This document shows positions 26,167 through 34,059 of a stretch of DNA of 64,000 nucleotides, one piece after another. The DNA is taken from contig JBQCCP010000059.1 in NCBI GenBank assembly GCA_051962095.1, forward strand, positions 23,872 to 87,871. The letters run 5' to 3'. Below the pieces are notes generated by a model, which saw nothing but the letters and a program-made list of their open reading frames with translations, was not told the DNA's origin and ran no database searches. The stretch is from 66-474 sp051962095 (GTDB taxonomy: Bacteria > Pseudomonadota > Gammaproteobacteria > Xanthomonadales > Rhodanobacteraceae). Numbering within the stretch: position 1 is the first letter of the stretch; every line of letters starts with the position of its first letter. Position numbers and translations under genes: made by a program.

Positions 26167-26665
26167 AAGTACGGTGCGCGGTCCGATCCGCATGGCGACG
26201 GCGGCGGACGCCGAAGCCATTTGTGCGATCTATAACCATTACGTCATCGACACGATCGTGACGTTCGAGGAGCAACCGGTCGCCGCGACCGACATGCACG
26301 CGCGCATGGCGATGGTGCTGAAAAAACTGCCGTGGCTGGTGCTCGAAAGCGATGGAATCGTTGCCGGCTACGCATACGCCTCCCCATGGAAAGCGCGCAT
26401 CGGCTACCGGTTCGCGGTGGAAAGCTCGATCTATCTTGCACCCGCGCAAGTCGGGCGCGGATTAGGCTCTGCCTTGTACGGAAGCCTGCTCGAACACCTG
26501 CAAACGCGGAACATCCATTGCGTGATCGGCGGCGCCGCGCTCCCGAATCCTGCCAGCGCGGCGTTGCACGAAAAGCTCGGCTTCACGAAAGTTGCGCATT
26601 TCCGCGAGAATGGCTTCAAGTTCGGCCGCTGGATCGACGTCGCGTACTGGCAGCGCATGCTCTGA
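26156..26665 (+). CDS. GNAT N-acetyltransferase, phosphinothricin-acetyltransferase-like
   Basis: The 169-residue acetyltransferase resembles the Pat/Bar subgroup. It has ATAADAEAICAIYNHYV at the start, VAGYAYASPWKARIGYR in the middle and the acetyl-CoA loop VGRGLGSALYGSLLEHL. The end is LHEKLGFTKVAHFRENGFKFGRW. Substrates in this group include phosphinothricin-like amines, methionine sulfoximine and amino acids. A glutamine-synthetase-related role is tempting next to glnA-amtB but unproven. The start overlaps the amtB stop; an ATG 15 bp upstream is also possible. Translation is probably coupled to amtB. Confidence 0.85.
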   Translation: MNFESTVRGPIRMATAADAEAICAIYNHYVIDTIVTFEEQPVAATDMHARMAMVLKKLPWLVLESDGIVAGYAYASPWKARIGYRFAVESSIYLAPAQVGRGLGSALYGSLLEHLQTRNIHCVIGGAALPNPASAALHEKLGFTKVAHFRENGFKFGRWIDVAYWQRML

Positions 26666-26695
26666 ACGCGCGAGGGCAGCGTTGGCGCGCAACGC

Positions 26696-28036
26696 TCAGG
26701 CGGCCTGGTCCAGAGCCACTACCTCCGACCCGGTGCTGCAGGCGACCCGGTTCCTGCCGTGTTGCTTGGCGTGGTACAGCGCCTCGTCGGCGCGCCTGAA
26801 AAGGCTGCCGATGTCTTCCTTCAAGCACATCTGCGCCACGCCGAAGCTGCAATGCAAGGCGATCCGGTTGGACCAGGCGTGTCCGCTAATCAACACCCGC
26901 AGTTTTTCCGCGATCTGGCAAGCTGCCTGCAGCGGCGCATCGGCGCACAGCAGCACGAACTCTTCGCCGCCCCAGCGGCACAGGGAGTCGCCGTCGCGGG
27001 TATGCCCTTTCAGGAATTTCGCGAGTTCGGCCAGCAGTTCGTCGCCGGCAAGGTGTCCGTGACGATCATTGATGGACTTGAAATGATCGACATCCAGGAA
27101 GATCACCGACAGCGCGCCGCCCTCTTCGCGCATCCGCAAGACCAGCCTGTACAGGTTGTTGCGAAGGCCGACGCGGTTGTAGAGGCCCGTCAGGTCGTCA
27201 TGCGTCACCGCCGCTTCCAGTTCCTGGCGCCGCAGCTCCAGCGCCGCGTTCACGGCTTCGAGCTCTCGCTTTTCCTGCTGCACGGCGCGCATCGACTTGC
27301 GCCAGCGGATGATGCTGCCGGCCACGAACAGCAACGCGGCAACGACCCACAACGCGAGGATCATCGACAGCAGTTGCACGGACGAGATCCATTTTCCGTG
27401 GAAGGCAATGGACATGATGCGGACCGTGTAATCGCCCGCCACTGCGAAATCGCCCGTCGCCACTTCCAGCACCGTGACGTTGCGAAGGTCGGGCATCGAA
27501 TCGTCGGGCGCGATGTCGTGGCTGCCGATCCACCACTGCGCGACCTGGAAGATCTTCAGCGGCAGGACGAAGGGGTGGGGTTCCCGTTGCGGAACGTACT
27601 GCATCTGGTTGACCTTCAGCGAGGCCGGGTCGCCCTTGCGCGCGTAGCGCGCATCGAAATTGCGCAGGTACACCCGCACCGGCATCTTTTCGATTTCCGG
27701 TGTGTCGATGTCCAGCGCGATGGTGTCGAAGCGGGAGATGTCGACGCCCTTCGTGGTCTCCGACAGAGACACGCTGAACCCGCAATAGGGCGTCGCGTAG
27801 CCCGCGTTCAGCTTGCACTGCAACAGGATCGCCGAAGGCGTTCTTTGAACGCGCGCGATACTCTTGCCGCCCATGTCACGGTCGTCGTACGGCCAGATCG
27901 CGTAGGGGTCCGCCGCGGTCAGCCGCAGCGACCGGTTCATGCCGTACTGATGCCACAGCAGCAGGCACGCCGACAGCGCGAGCAGGCACACCAGCCCCCA
28001 GATCGGATCGCGGACAACGTTGCGTTGCTTGGACAC
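26696..28036 (-). CDS. Membrane diguanylate cyclase (GGDEF)
   Basis: This enzyme makes c-di-GMP. The product of about 446 residues has a first membrane helix (WGLVCLLALSACLLLW). A periplasmic beta-rich sensor domain spans about 50-235, a second helix lies near 240-265, and a coiled coil leads to the GGDEF domain. The active-site motif is GGEEF and the inhibitory I-site RDGD lies five residues before it, so both catalysis and product feedback look intact. I prefer the GTG start with GGTGAGG upstream; an ATG 81 bp further upstream lacks a ribosome site. It converges with the GNAT gene. Confidence 0.88.
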   Translation of the reverse strand: MSKQRNVVRDPIWGLVCLLALSACLLLWHQYGMNRSLRLTAADPYAIWPYDDRDMGGKSIARVQRTPSAILLQCKLNAGYATPYCGFSVSLSETTKGVDISRFDTIALDIDTPEIEKMPVRVYLRNFDARYARKGDPASLKVNQMQYVPQREPHPFVLPLKIFQVAQWWIGSHDIAPDDSMPDLRNVTVLEVATGDFAVAGDYTVRIMSIAFHGKWISSVQLLSMILALWVVAALLFVAGSIIRWRKSMRAVQQEKRELEAVNAALELRRQELEAAVTHDDLTGLYNRVGLRNNLYRLVLRMREEGGALSVIFLDVDHFKSINDRHGHLAGDELLAELAKFLKGHTRDGDSLCRWGGEEFVLLCADAPLQAACQIAEKLRVLISGHAWSNRIALHCSFGVAQMCLKEDIGSLFRRADEALYHAKQHGRNRVACSTGSEVVALDQAA

Positions 28037-28274
28037 GGCAGCCTCACCGAACGTGCTCGCGGCATTTGCCTGGATGGACGATGGCCCCCCCACGGATTCC
28101 ACTGGCACGATGCGCACGTCGCACTTTGCTTATCGGCATCGCCGGGGTTGCCCTTGAGCAAGTTGTCAATTCTTTGGGAAGGTGAAATTTCGTCGCGCTT
28201 GACGTGGGTCATCGCGTGTTGCAATCGCAGCCGTTCCCGTGCGCGCATTCGCGATCGCGCCTATGCTTCGAGCG

Positions 28275-28931
28275 ATGTCCGGTCAAATGCTCGCCCTGTT
28301 CGACGAAACGCCTGCCGATGGGTGCGAAGCGCTGGCGCCCGGCGCTTGGGTGCTGCGCGGGTTTGCCTTGGCGGACGGCGGCGCGTTGATGGGCGAAATC
28401 GCGAAGATCGCTGCGATCTCGCCGTTCCGGCACCTCGTCACGCCCGGCGGCAAGACCATGTCGGTGGCGATGAGCAACTGCGGCGCGGTGGGCTGGTTCA
28501 GTGATCGGCGCGGCTATCGCTACACCGCCATTGATCCCGAAACGGGCACGCCGTGGCCGCCGATGCCCGCGTTATTCCTGCAACTTGCGCGCGAGGCGGC
28601 GGACGCGGCGGGTTTCGGCGGCTACGCACCGGACGTGTGCCTGGTCAACCGCTACGATCCCGGCACGCGCCTGACGCTGCACCAGGATCAGGACGAACGC
28701 GATCACCACGCGCCGATCGTATCGGTGTCGTTGGGCCTGCCGGCCACGTTCCTGTTCGGCGGGGCGACGCGCAAGGAACCGCAGCGGCGCGTGCCGCTGA
28801 CGCACGGCGATGTGGTGGTGTGGGGCGGCCAATCGCGGATGCGCTACCACGGTGTGCTGCCGATCAAGGACGGCGAGCATCCGTTGACCGGAACGCGCCG
28901 CTACAATCTCACGTTCCGCATCGCGTGCTGA
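28275..28931 (+). CDS. alkB: DNA oxidative demethylase AlkB
   Basis: AlkB is an Fe(II)/2-oxoglutarate dioxygenase that removes methyl groups from 1-meA and 3-meC in DNA and RNA. The 218-residue product aligns along its length with the enteric enzyme. Shared motifs are SPFRHLVTPGGKTMSVAMSNCG, LVNRYDPGTRLTLHQDQDE and APIVSVSLGLPA. The iron ligands are His136, Asp138 and His192, and the 2-oxoglutarate Arg lies in RRYNLTFR. The start is ATG (MSGQMLALFDE); another ATG four codons later is possible. It precedes ntrB by 37 bp, but no functional link to nitrogen control is evident. Confidence 0.95.
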   Translation: MSGQMLALFDETPADGCEALAPGAWVLRGFALADGGALMGEIAKIAAISPFRHLVTPGGKTMSVAMSNCGAVGWFSDRRGYRYTAIDPETGTPWPPMPALFLQLAREAADAAGFGGYAPDVCLVNRYDPGTRLTLHQDQDERDHHAPIVSVSLGLPATFLFGGATRKEPQRRVPLTHGDVVVWGGQSRMRYHGVLPIKDGEHPLTGTRRYNLTFRIAC

Positions 28932-28968
28932 GCTTGCCTGCTTGCATGCCATGCACTAGATTGGTGCA

Positions 28969-29988
28969 ATGGTTCGCACCATGCTGGATACCAACCTGAT
29001 CGACCAACTCGCGACGGGCGTGGCGCGGCTGGATACGGCCGGCTGCGTGGATTACGCCAATCCCGCCTTTGTCGAGCACACCGGCTTTGGTTTGTCGCGG
29101 CTGTTGGGGCAGACATTGGCGGCATTGAAGCCGCACGGTGGACGCCTGCACGAAATGGCGTTGCAGGCGCGCGCCGAAACCGCCGTATTAAACCTGCGCA
29201 ACGTGGCGGTGTGCGCGGCGCCGGGGCACGAGGCGCGGCTGGATTTCAGCTTTGCCGCGATGGGTGAGGGGGTGTGGATCGAGGTGCATCCGGCCACGCC
29301 AGCGTCCGGTGCGACGCGCGTTTCCGAATCGCTGCGCGGCTTCGCGCACGAAATCCGCAATCCGCTGGCCGCGATTTCCGGTGCCGCGCAACTGCTGGAG
29401 CAGCACGCCGGCGACGCGCGCCAGCGCGAGCTCGCGCAGTTGATCCGCGCAGAAGCGGCGCGCCTGGCCAAGCTGGCCGAACGCCTGCTGGGCGCCCGCG
29501 ACGCGGTGGCGCCTCGTGCGGTCAACGTGCACGCGATGCTGGAACGCGCCGCCGAATTGCTGGAAGCCGAGCGCGCCGACGTGGTGGTCGTGCGCGACTA
29601 CGATCCCAGCCTGCCGGCCTGGCACGGCGACGCCGATCGTTTGTTGCAGGCGGTCCTGAACCTGGTGCGCAACGCGGTCGAAGCCAACGCTCGGCGGATC
29701 GTCTTGCGGAGCCGTGCCGAAGCGGGTTGGCGTGATGCCCGCGGCCAGCGCGTACCCGCGCTGCGCATCGAAGTCGACGACAACGGCGACGGCGTGCCCG
29801 ACGCGATCGCCGCGACGCTTTTCGAACCGATGGTGTCGGGCCGCCCGGACGGCACCGGACTCGGCCTGGCGCTGGCGCGCGAAATCGCGCGCGAACACGG
29901 CGGCGACCTGATCTTCCAGCCCCGCGAATCCGGTTCGCGCTTCGTGCTGTGGTTGCCGCGCCATCCGCGCGGCGGGGAGATGCGATGA
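28969..29988 (+). CDS. glnL: Nitrogen regulation sensor histidine kinase NtrB (GlnL)
   Basis: This soluble kinase/phosphatase reads PII status and controls NtrC. The 339-residue product has a PAS domain at about residues 8-105. HisKA follows with His127 in FAHEIRNPLAAISG, the exact NtrB-type H box. The HATPase has NLVRNAVEA and GTGLGLALAREI. There are no membrane segments. The stop overlaps the ntrC start in ATGA, so the pair is translationally coupled. The gene order alkB-ntrB-ntrC lies 5 kb downstream of glnA. Confidence 0.94.
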   Translation: MVRTMLDTNLIDQLATGVARLDTAGCVDYANPAFVEHTGFGLSRLLGQTLAALKPHGGRLHEMALQARAETAVLNLRNVAVCAAPGHEARLDFSFAAMGEGVWIEVHPATPASGATRVSESLRGFAHEIRNPLAAISGAAQLLEQHAGDARQRELAQLIRAEAARLAKLAERLLGARDAVAPRAVNVHAMLERAAELLEAERADVVVVRDYDPSLPAWHGDADRLLQAVLNLVRNAVEANARRIVLRSRAEAGWRDARGQRVPALRIEVDDNGDGVPDAIAATLFEPMVSGRPDGTGLGLALAREIAREHGGDLIFQPRESGSRFVLWLPRHPRGGEMR

Positions 29989-31397
29989 GCGACATCTATG
30001 TTGTCGACGATGATCGCGCCGTGCGCTTCGTGCTGGCGACGGCGCTGCGTGACGCGGGGCATGCCGTCACCGAGTTCGCCAGCGCGGAAGAGGCCCAACG
30101 CGCGCTGCGGCGGGCACTGCCGGAACTTATGATCTGCGACGTGCGCCTGCCGGGGGCGGACGGACTGGCGCTGCTGCGCGCGCTGAAGGCCACGCACCCG
30201 GCGCTGCCGGTGATCGTGATGAGCGCGTTCACCGACGTCGCGACCACCGCTGCGGCTTATCGCGAAGGCGCGACAGACTATCTGCCGAAGCCCTTCGATC
30301 TGGCGCACGCCATGGCGTCGGTGCGACGGGCGCTGCACGAATCGGAACAGACGAACGCCGCGATCAGCGCGCCCACGCCGCGCCATGCGCTGCTGGGCGA
30401 AAGCGCGCCGATGCGCGAGGTGTTCCGTCTGATCGGACGCGTGGCTGCGAGCGACTTGAACGTGCTGATCACCGGCGAAACCGGCACCGGCAAGGAACTG
30501 GTGGCGCGCGCACTGCACGAGGAAAGCGCGCGGTGTGCGCGGCCGTTCGTCGCGCTCAACACCGCCGCGATTCCCGCGGAACTGCTGGAGTCGGAACTGT
30601 TCGGGCACGAGGCCGGCGCGTTCACCGGCGCGCAGCGGCGCATGGCCGGACGCTTCGAGCAGGCCGAAGGCGGCACGCTGTTCCTCGACGAAATCGGTGA
30701 CATGCCATTGGCCTTGCAGACTCGGCTGCTGCGCGTGCTCGCGGGCGGCGAGTTCTATCGCGTGGGCGGGCGCGAACTGATCCGCAGCGACGTGCGCGTG
30801 CTGGCGGCGACGCACCAGGATCTGGATGCGAGGGTCGCGCGCGGCGAATTCCGCGCCGACCTGATGCATCGCCTCGACGTGTTGCGGATCCACCTTCCGC
30901 CCTTGCGCGAGCGCCGCGGCGACATTCCGCTTCTGGCGAAACGGTTTCTCGCCGGCGCCGCCCGCGAGTTGAAACTGCCGGAAAAGCGGTTCGCGCAGCC
31001 CGCGCTGCAGGCCTTAGCGAAAATGGAATTCCCCGGCAACGTCCGGCAACTGGAAAACCTGTGCCGCCGGCTTGCAGTGATCGCGCCGGGCGCGACGATT
31101 CATCGCGAGGATCTCGGCGAGGCAGGCACGCGGATTGCTTCTGCGCAGCGCGGGTCCAGCCTGCCCTGGGAGCATGCGTTGCGGACGTGGACCGAGGCCG
31201 AACTCGGAAGCGGTGCCGAAAACGTCCATGCGCGTGCGCGCGAATGCTTCGATCGCGTGCTGCTGGATGCGGCACTGGCCGCGCATGACGGACACCGGCA
31301 AAACGCGGCGAAGGCGCTGGGGCTGGGACGCAACACGCTGACGCGCAAGCTGGGCAGCTCACGCCCGCGGCGCATCCGAAAAAAAGAGGAAGGGTGA
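29985..31397 (+). CDS. glnG: Nitrogen regulator NtrC (GlnG), sigma-54 activator
   Basis: The 470-residue enhancer-binding protein has a receiver domain with Asp52 (CDVRLPGADG). The AAA+ domain has Walker A GETGTGKE, the sigma-54 contact loop GAFTGA and Walker B LFLDEIGD. A C-terminal Fis-type helix-turn-helix (RQNAAKALGLGRNTLTRKL) completes it. Phosphorylated NtrC would bind the palindrome upstream of glnA and drive its sigma-54 promoter. The start was chosen at MSDIYVVDDD, overlapping the ntrB stop. The extreme C-terminus is unusually basic (RPRRIRKKEE). Confidence 0.95.
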   Translation: MSDIYVVDDDRAVRFVLATALRDAGHAVTEFASAEEAQRALRRALPELMICDVRLPGADGLALLRALKATHPALPVIVMSAFTDVATTAAAYREGATDYLPKPFDLAHAMASVRRALHESEQTNAAISAPTPRHALLGESAPMREVFRLIGRVAASDLNVLITGETGTGKELVARALHEESARCARPFVALNTAAIPAELLESELFGHEAGAFTGAQRRMAGRFEQAEGGTLFLDEIGDMPLALQTRLLRVLAGGEFYRVGGRELIRSDVRVLAATHQDLDARVARGEFRADLMHRLDVLRIHLPPLRERRGDIPLLAKRFLAGAARELKLPEKRFAQPALQALAKMEFPGNVRQLENLCRRLAVIAPGATIHREDLGEAGTRIASAQRGSSLPWEHALRTWTEAELGSGAENVHARARECFDRVLLDAALAAHDGHRQNAAKALGLGRNTLTRKLGSSRPRRIRKKEEG

Positions 31398-31402
31398 TAC
31401 CG

Positions 31403-31864
31403 ATGTCGATCGATGTCCGCATGGCGAAAATTTCCGACATTCCTTTCCTGGTCGACTGCAATGCCGCGATGGCGCGGGAAACCGAACACAAGACGCTCGA
31501 TCGCGAGGTGTTGACTCGCGGCACGCAGGCGGTGTTCGACGATACCCGCCGCGGGTTCTACCTGATCGCCGAACGCGATGGCGAGCCGACCGGCTGCCTG
31601 CTTGTCACGTACGAATGGAGCGACTGGCGCAACGGCGACTGGTGGTGGTTCCAGAGTGTGTACGTGACGCCCGCCGCGCGCCGCAGCGGCGTGTTCCGCG
31701 CGCTGTATGCGGAGGTTGAAAGTCGTGCCCGCACGGCCGGCGCGGTCGGCTTGCGCCTGTACGTCGAGCGCGACAATGAAAGGGCGCAGCGGACCTACGC
31801 TTCGCTCGGCATGGAAGAAGAGGCCTACAAGATGCTGCGGCGCGGGTTTGTTGCGTTCGATTAG
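31403..31864 (+). CDS. GNAT family N-acetyltransferase
   Basis: The 153-residue acetyltransferase shows the GNAT fold. It has an N-terminal IRMA-type strand (SIDVRMAKISDIPFLVDCN) and the central WWWFQSVYVTPAARRSGVFRAL acetyl-CoA-binding loop. The end is YVERDNERAQRTYASLGMEEE. The ATG has AGGAAGG upstream and lies 5 bp after the ntrC stop. Substrate unknown. It probably rides on the ntrBC transcript. A palindromic repeat follows. Confidence 0.85.
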   Translation: MSIDVRMAKISDIPFLVDCNAAMARETEHKTLDREVLTRGTQAVFDDTRRGFYLIAERDGEPTGCLLVTYEWSDWRNGDWWWFQSVYVTPAARRSGVFRALYAEVESRARTAGAVGLRLYVERDNERAQRTYASLGMEEEAYKMLRRGFVAFD

Positions 31865-31870
31865 GTTTGG

Positions 31871-31969
31871 TCATTCCGGGGCGCACATTGGCGCGGAACC
31901 CGGAATCTGCTGTACAACACCCCAGGAGAGAGCAGATTCCGGATCGCCGCTATGCGGGGTCCGGAATGA
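31871..31969. repeat. CATTCCGG palindromic repeat, nested double hairpin
   Basis: The outer arms TCATTCCGG (31871-31879) and CCGGAATGA (31961-31969) enclose a perfect 12-bp inner stem, CCGGAATCTGCT (31900-31911) with AGCAGATTCCGG (31931-31942). Related arms occur at 49.6-49.9 kb. Confidence 0.75.
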
Positions 31970-31989
31970 CGGCACAACAGGAGTCGAAC

Positions 31990-33276
31990 ATGATCCCCCA
32001 AACCCGCCGCGTCGCCGTTCTGGGCGGCGTGCGCATCCCGTTTTGCAAGCGCGACACCGCGTATGCCGACCTCGGCAACTTCGGCATGTCGGTGGAAGTG
32101 CTGGGCGCGCTGGTCGAGAAGTTCGGCCTGCATGGTCTGGAACTGGGCGAAGTCGCGTTCGGTGCGGTGATGAAGCATCCCGCCGACTGGAACCTCGCGC
32201 GCGAAGCGCTGCAGTCTTCCGGCCTCGCGATGACCACGCCCGGCATCACCACCGCGCGAGCCTGCGGCACATCGCTCGACAACGCGATACTGATCGCGCA
32301 GAAAATCGCGACCGGCCAAATCGAGGCCGGCATCGGCGGTGGTTCGGATACCACCAGCCAGGTGCCGCTGACCTATTCGAATCGCCTGCAGCAACGCCTG
32401 CTGGATTTGAATCGTGCAAAAACATTCGGACAGAAGCTGCGCGCGGCGACGCACGGCTTCCGCCTGCGCGAGCTGAAACCGCATGTGCCGGGCGTGGTCG
32501 AGCCGCGCACCGGTCTGTCGATGGGCCAGCACTGCGAGAAGATGGCGCGCGAATGGGAGATCGGCCGCGCCGAGCAGGATCAATGGGCGCTGGAAAGCCA
32601 TCGCAAGCTCGCGGCCGCTTACGACACCGGCTTCTTCGACGACCTGGTGATCCCGTTTCGCGGCGTCACGCGCGACAACCTGCTGCGCGCCGACACCACG
32701 CAGGAAAAGCTTGCCGCGCTGAAGCCCGCATTCGATCGCACCTCGGGCAAGGGCACGCTGACCGCGGGCAATTCCTCCGCGCTGTCGGATGGCGCCGCCG
32801 CGGTGCTGCTGGCCAGTGAGGATTGGGCGCTCGCGCGCGGGCTGCCGGTGCTGGCCTACCTCACCTTCGCGGAAGTCGCCGGCGTCGACTACGTGCACGG
32901 CGAAGGCTTGCTTATGGCGCCGACCATCGCAGTGCCGCGGATGCTGGCGCGCGCGGGCCTGACGCTGCAGGGCTTCGACTTCTACGAAATCCACGAGGCG
33001 TTTGCCGCGCAAGTGCTCTGCCAATTGCGCGCGTGGGAATCGGCGGACTACTGCAGGAGCCGGTTGGGCCTGGACGCGCCGCTGGGTTCGATCGATCCCG
33101 CGAAGATCAACGTCCACGGATCGAGCCTTGCGACGGGCCACCCATTCGCCGCGACCGGCGCACGCATCGTGGCGACGCTTGCCAAACTGCTGGCGCAAAA
33201 AGGTTCTGGCCGCGGCCTGATTTCCATCTGCACCGCGGGTGGGATGGGCGTCGTCGCGATCATGGAGCGGCCATGA
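31990..33276 (+). CDS. Acetyl-CoA C-acyltransferase (thiolase)
   Basis: This 428-residue thiolase catalyses CoA-dependent cleavage or condensation of 3-ketoacyl-CoA. The catalytic residues are nucleophile Cys92 (ARACGTSLDNA), His335 (YEIHEAFAAQ) and the second Cys414 (ICTAGGMG). NVHGSSLATGHPFAATGAR is the thiolase glycine motif. The start ATG follows the repeat by 20 bp and begins MIPQTRRVAVLGG, as expected. It resembles FadI-type long-chain thiolases, but no fadJ or hydroxyacyl-CoA dehydrogenase is adjacent. Beta-oxidation or acetoacetyl-CoA synthesis are both possible. Confidence 0.9.
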   Translation: MIPQTRRVAVLGGVRIPFCKRDTAYADLGNFGMSVEVLGALVEKFGLHGLELGEVAFGAVMKHPADWNLAREALQSSGLAMTTPGITTARACGTSLDNAILIAQKIATGQIEAGIGGGSDTTSQVPLTYSNRLQQRLLDLNRAKTFGQKLRAATHGFRLRELKPHVPGVVEPRTGLSMGQHCEKMAREWEIGRAEQDQWALESHRKLAAAYDTGFFDDLVIPFRGVTRDNLLRADTTQEKLAALKPAFDRTSGKGTLTAGNSSALSDGAAAVLLASEDWALARGLPVLAYLTFAEVAGVDYVHGEGLLMAPTIAVPRMLARAGLTLQGFDFYEIHEAFAAQVLCQLRAWESADYCRSRLGLDAPLGSIDPAKINVHGSSLATGHPFAATGARIVATLAKLLAQKGSGRGLISICTAGGMGVVAIMERP

Positions 33277-33287
33277 CGGCGATGGCA

Positions 33288-33379
33288 AGGTTGGGCTGGG
33301 GGGGTCATCCGCCGAAGCCCAACTAAACCGCGGCAATGTTGGGCTTCATCCGCAACAAGCGCGGACTCAGCCCAACCTA
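33288..33379. repeat. GTTGGGCT palindromic repeat, tandem pair
   Basis: Two hairpins lie in tandem: AGGTTGGGCT with AGCCCAACT (33288-33324), then TGTTGGGCTT with the arm CAGCCCAACCTA (33338-33379). They fill the gap between the convergent thiolase and YkvA genes and match the copy at 12.2 kb. Confidence 0.75.
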
Positions 33380-33406
33380 CCGGCGCTACGACTATCTTCT
33401 GGCTGC

Positions 33407-33982
33407 TTACCCGACCTTGAACAGCGTCGGCTTCCACGCGCCACTGGCATAGGATTCGCGGCGGCGGCGGTGCATGCGGGCAATCGCTTCGGCGGCGCGC
33501 GCATCGGCCCAGTCGGCGCGTTGCACCATCAGCTTGGCCGGGTCCTCGCCGCGCGCGCGGGCCTCGTCCTCGCGCCACGCGCAGAAATCGTCGTAGGCCT
33601 CGATTTCGAACTGCAGGTCGCGACGGCACAGCTCGATCATGATCGCGTCGTCGAGGAAACCCAGCACCGGCACGTTGTCCGGAATCGCGTCGTTGGGATC
33701 GGCGAGATACGCCAGCGCCGCCAGCACCCGGCGGCGGTCCTCTTCCGGCAGATTGAAACCCACGTCGCCGGCCATCGAAATCAGGGACTCGACGCTGCCC
33801 AGGCGCTCGGCAATGAACGGCGGCGCATGTTGCGCGCCGCGCGTTTCATCCAGCAGCGCCTGCGCGGCCGTGATGATTTTTTCGGGATTTTCGCCCTCGA
33901 CGCTGGCCTGGACGTCGCGCATGCCCTTGACGAAGAACTGCAGGTCGTCGTCGCTCAACTGGATGTTGATGTCCATCGGCAT
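33407..33982 (-). CDS. YkvA-family (DUF1232) protein
   Basis: The 191-residue protein has a DUF1232/YkvA core near residues 80-125. The tell-tale segment is LAALAYLADPNDAIPDNVPVLG, followed by FLDDAIMIELC. An N-terminal acidic helical region and a C-terminal basic tail (MHRRRRESYASG) flank it. The family is widespread and of unknown function. In many members the core is a membrane hairpin, whereas here it is only weakly hydrophobic. The start at MPMDINIQLSD was chosen over an upstream in-frame start with a non-conserved N-terminus. It is followed by no cotranscribed gene. Confidence 0.8.
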   Translation of the reverse strand: MPMDINIQLSDDDLQFFVKGMRDVQASVEGENPEKIITAAQALLDETRGAQHAPPFIAERLGSVESLISMAGDVGFNLPEEDRRRVLAALAYLADPNDAIPDNVPVLGFLDDAIMIELCRRDLQFEIEAYDDFCAWREDEARARGEDPAKLMVQRADWADARAAEAIARMHRRRRESYASGAWKPTLFKVG

Positions 33983-34059
33983 GGCGGAATCCTCGAACGG
34001 GGCGGCAGAATGCGCCAGCCTACCGAGCGGCCTTGGGCCCGTCAATCACCGGCGCGGAC

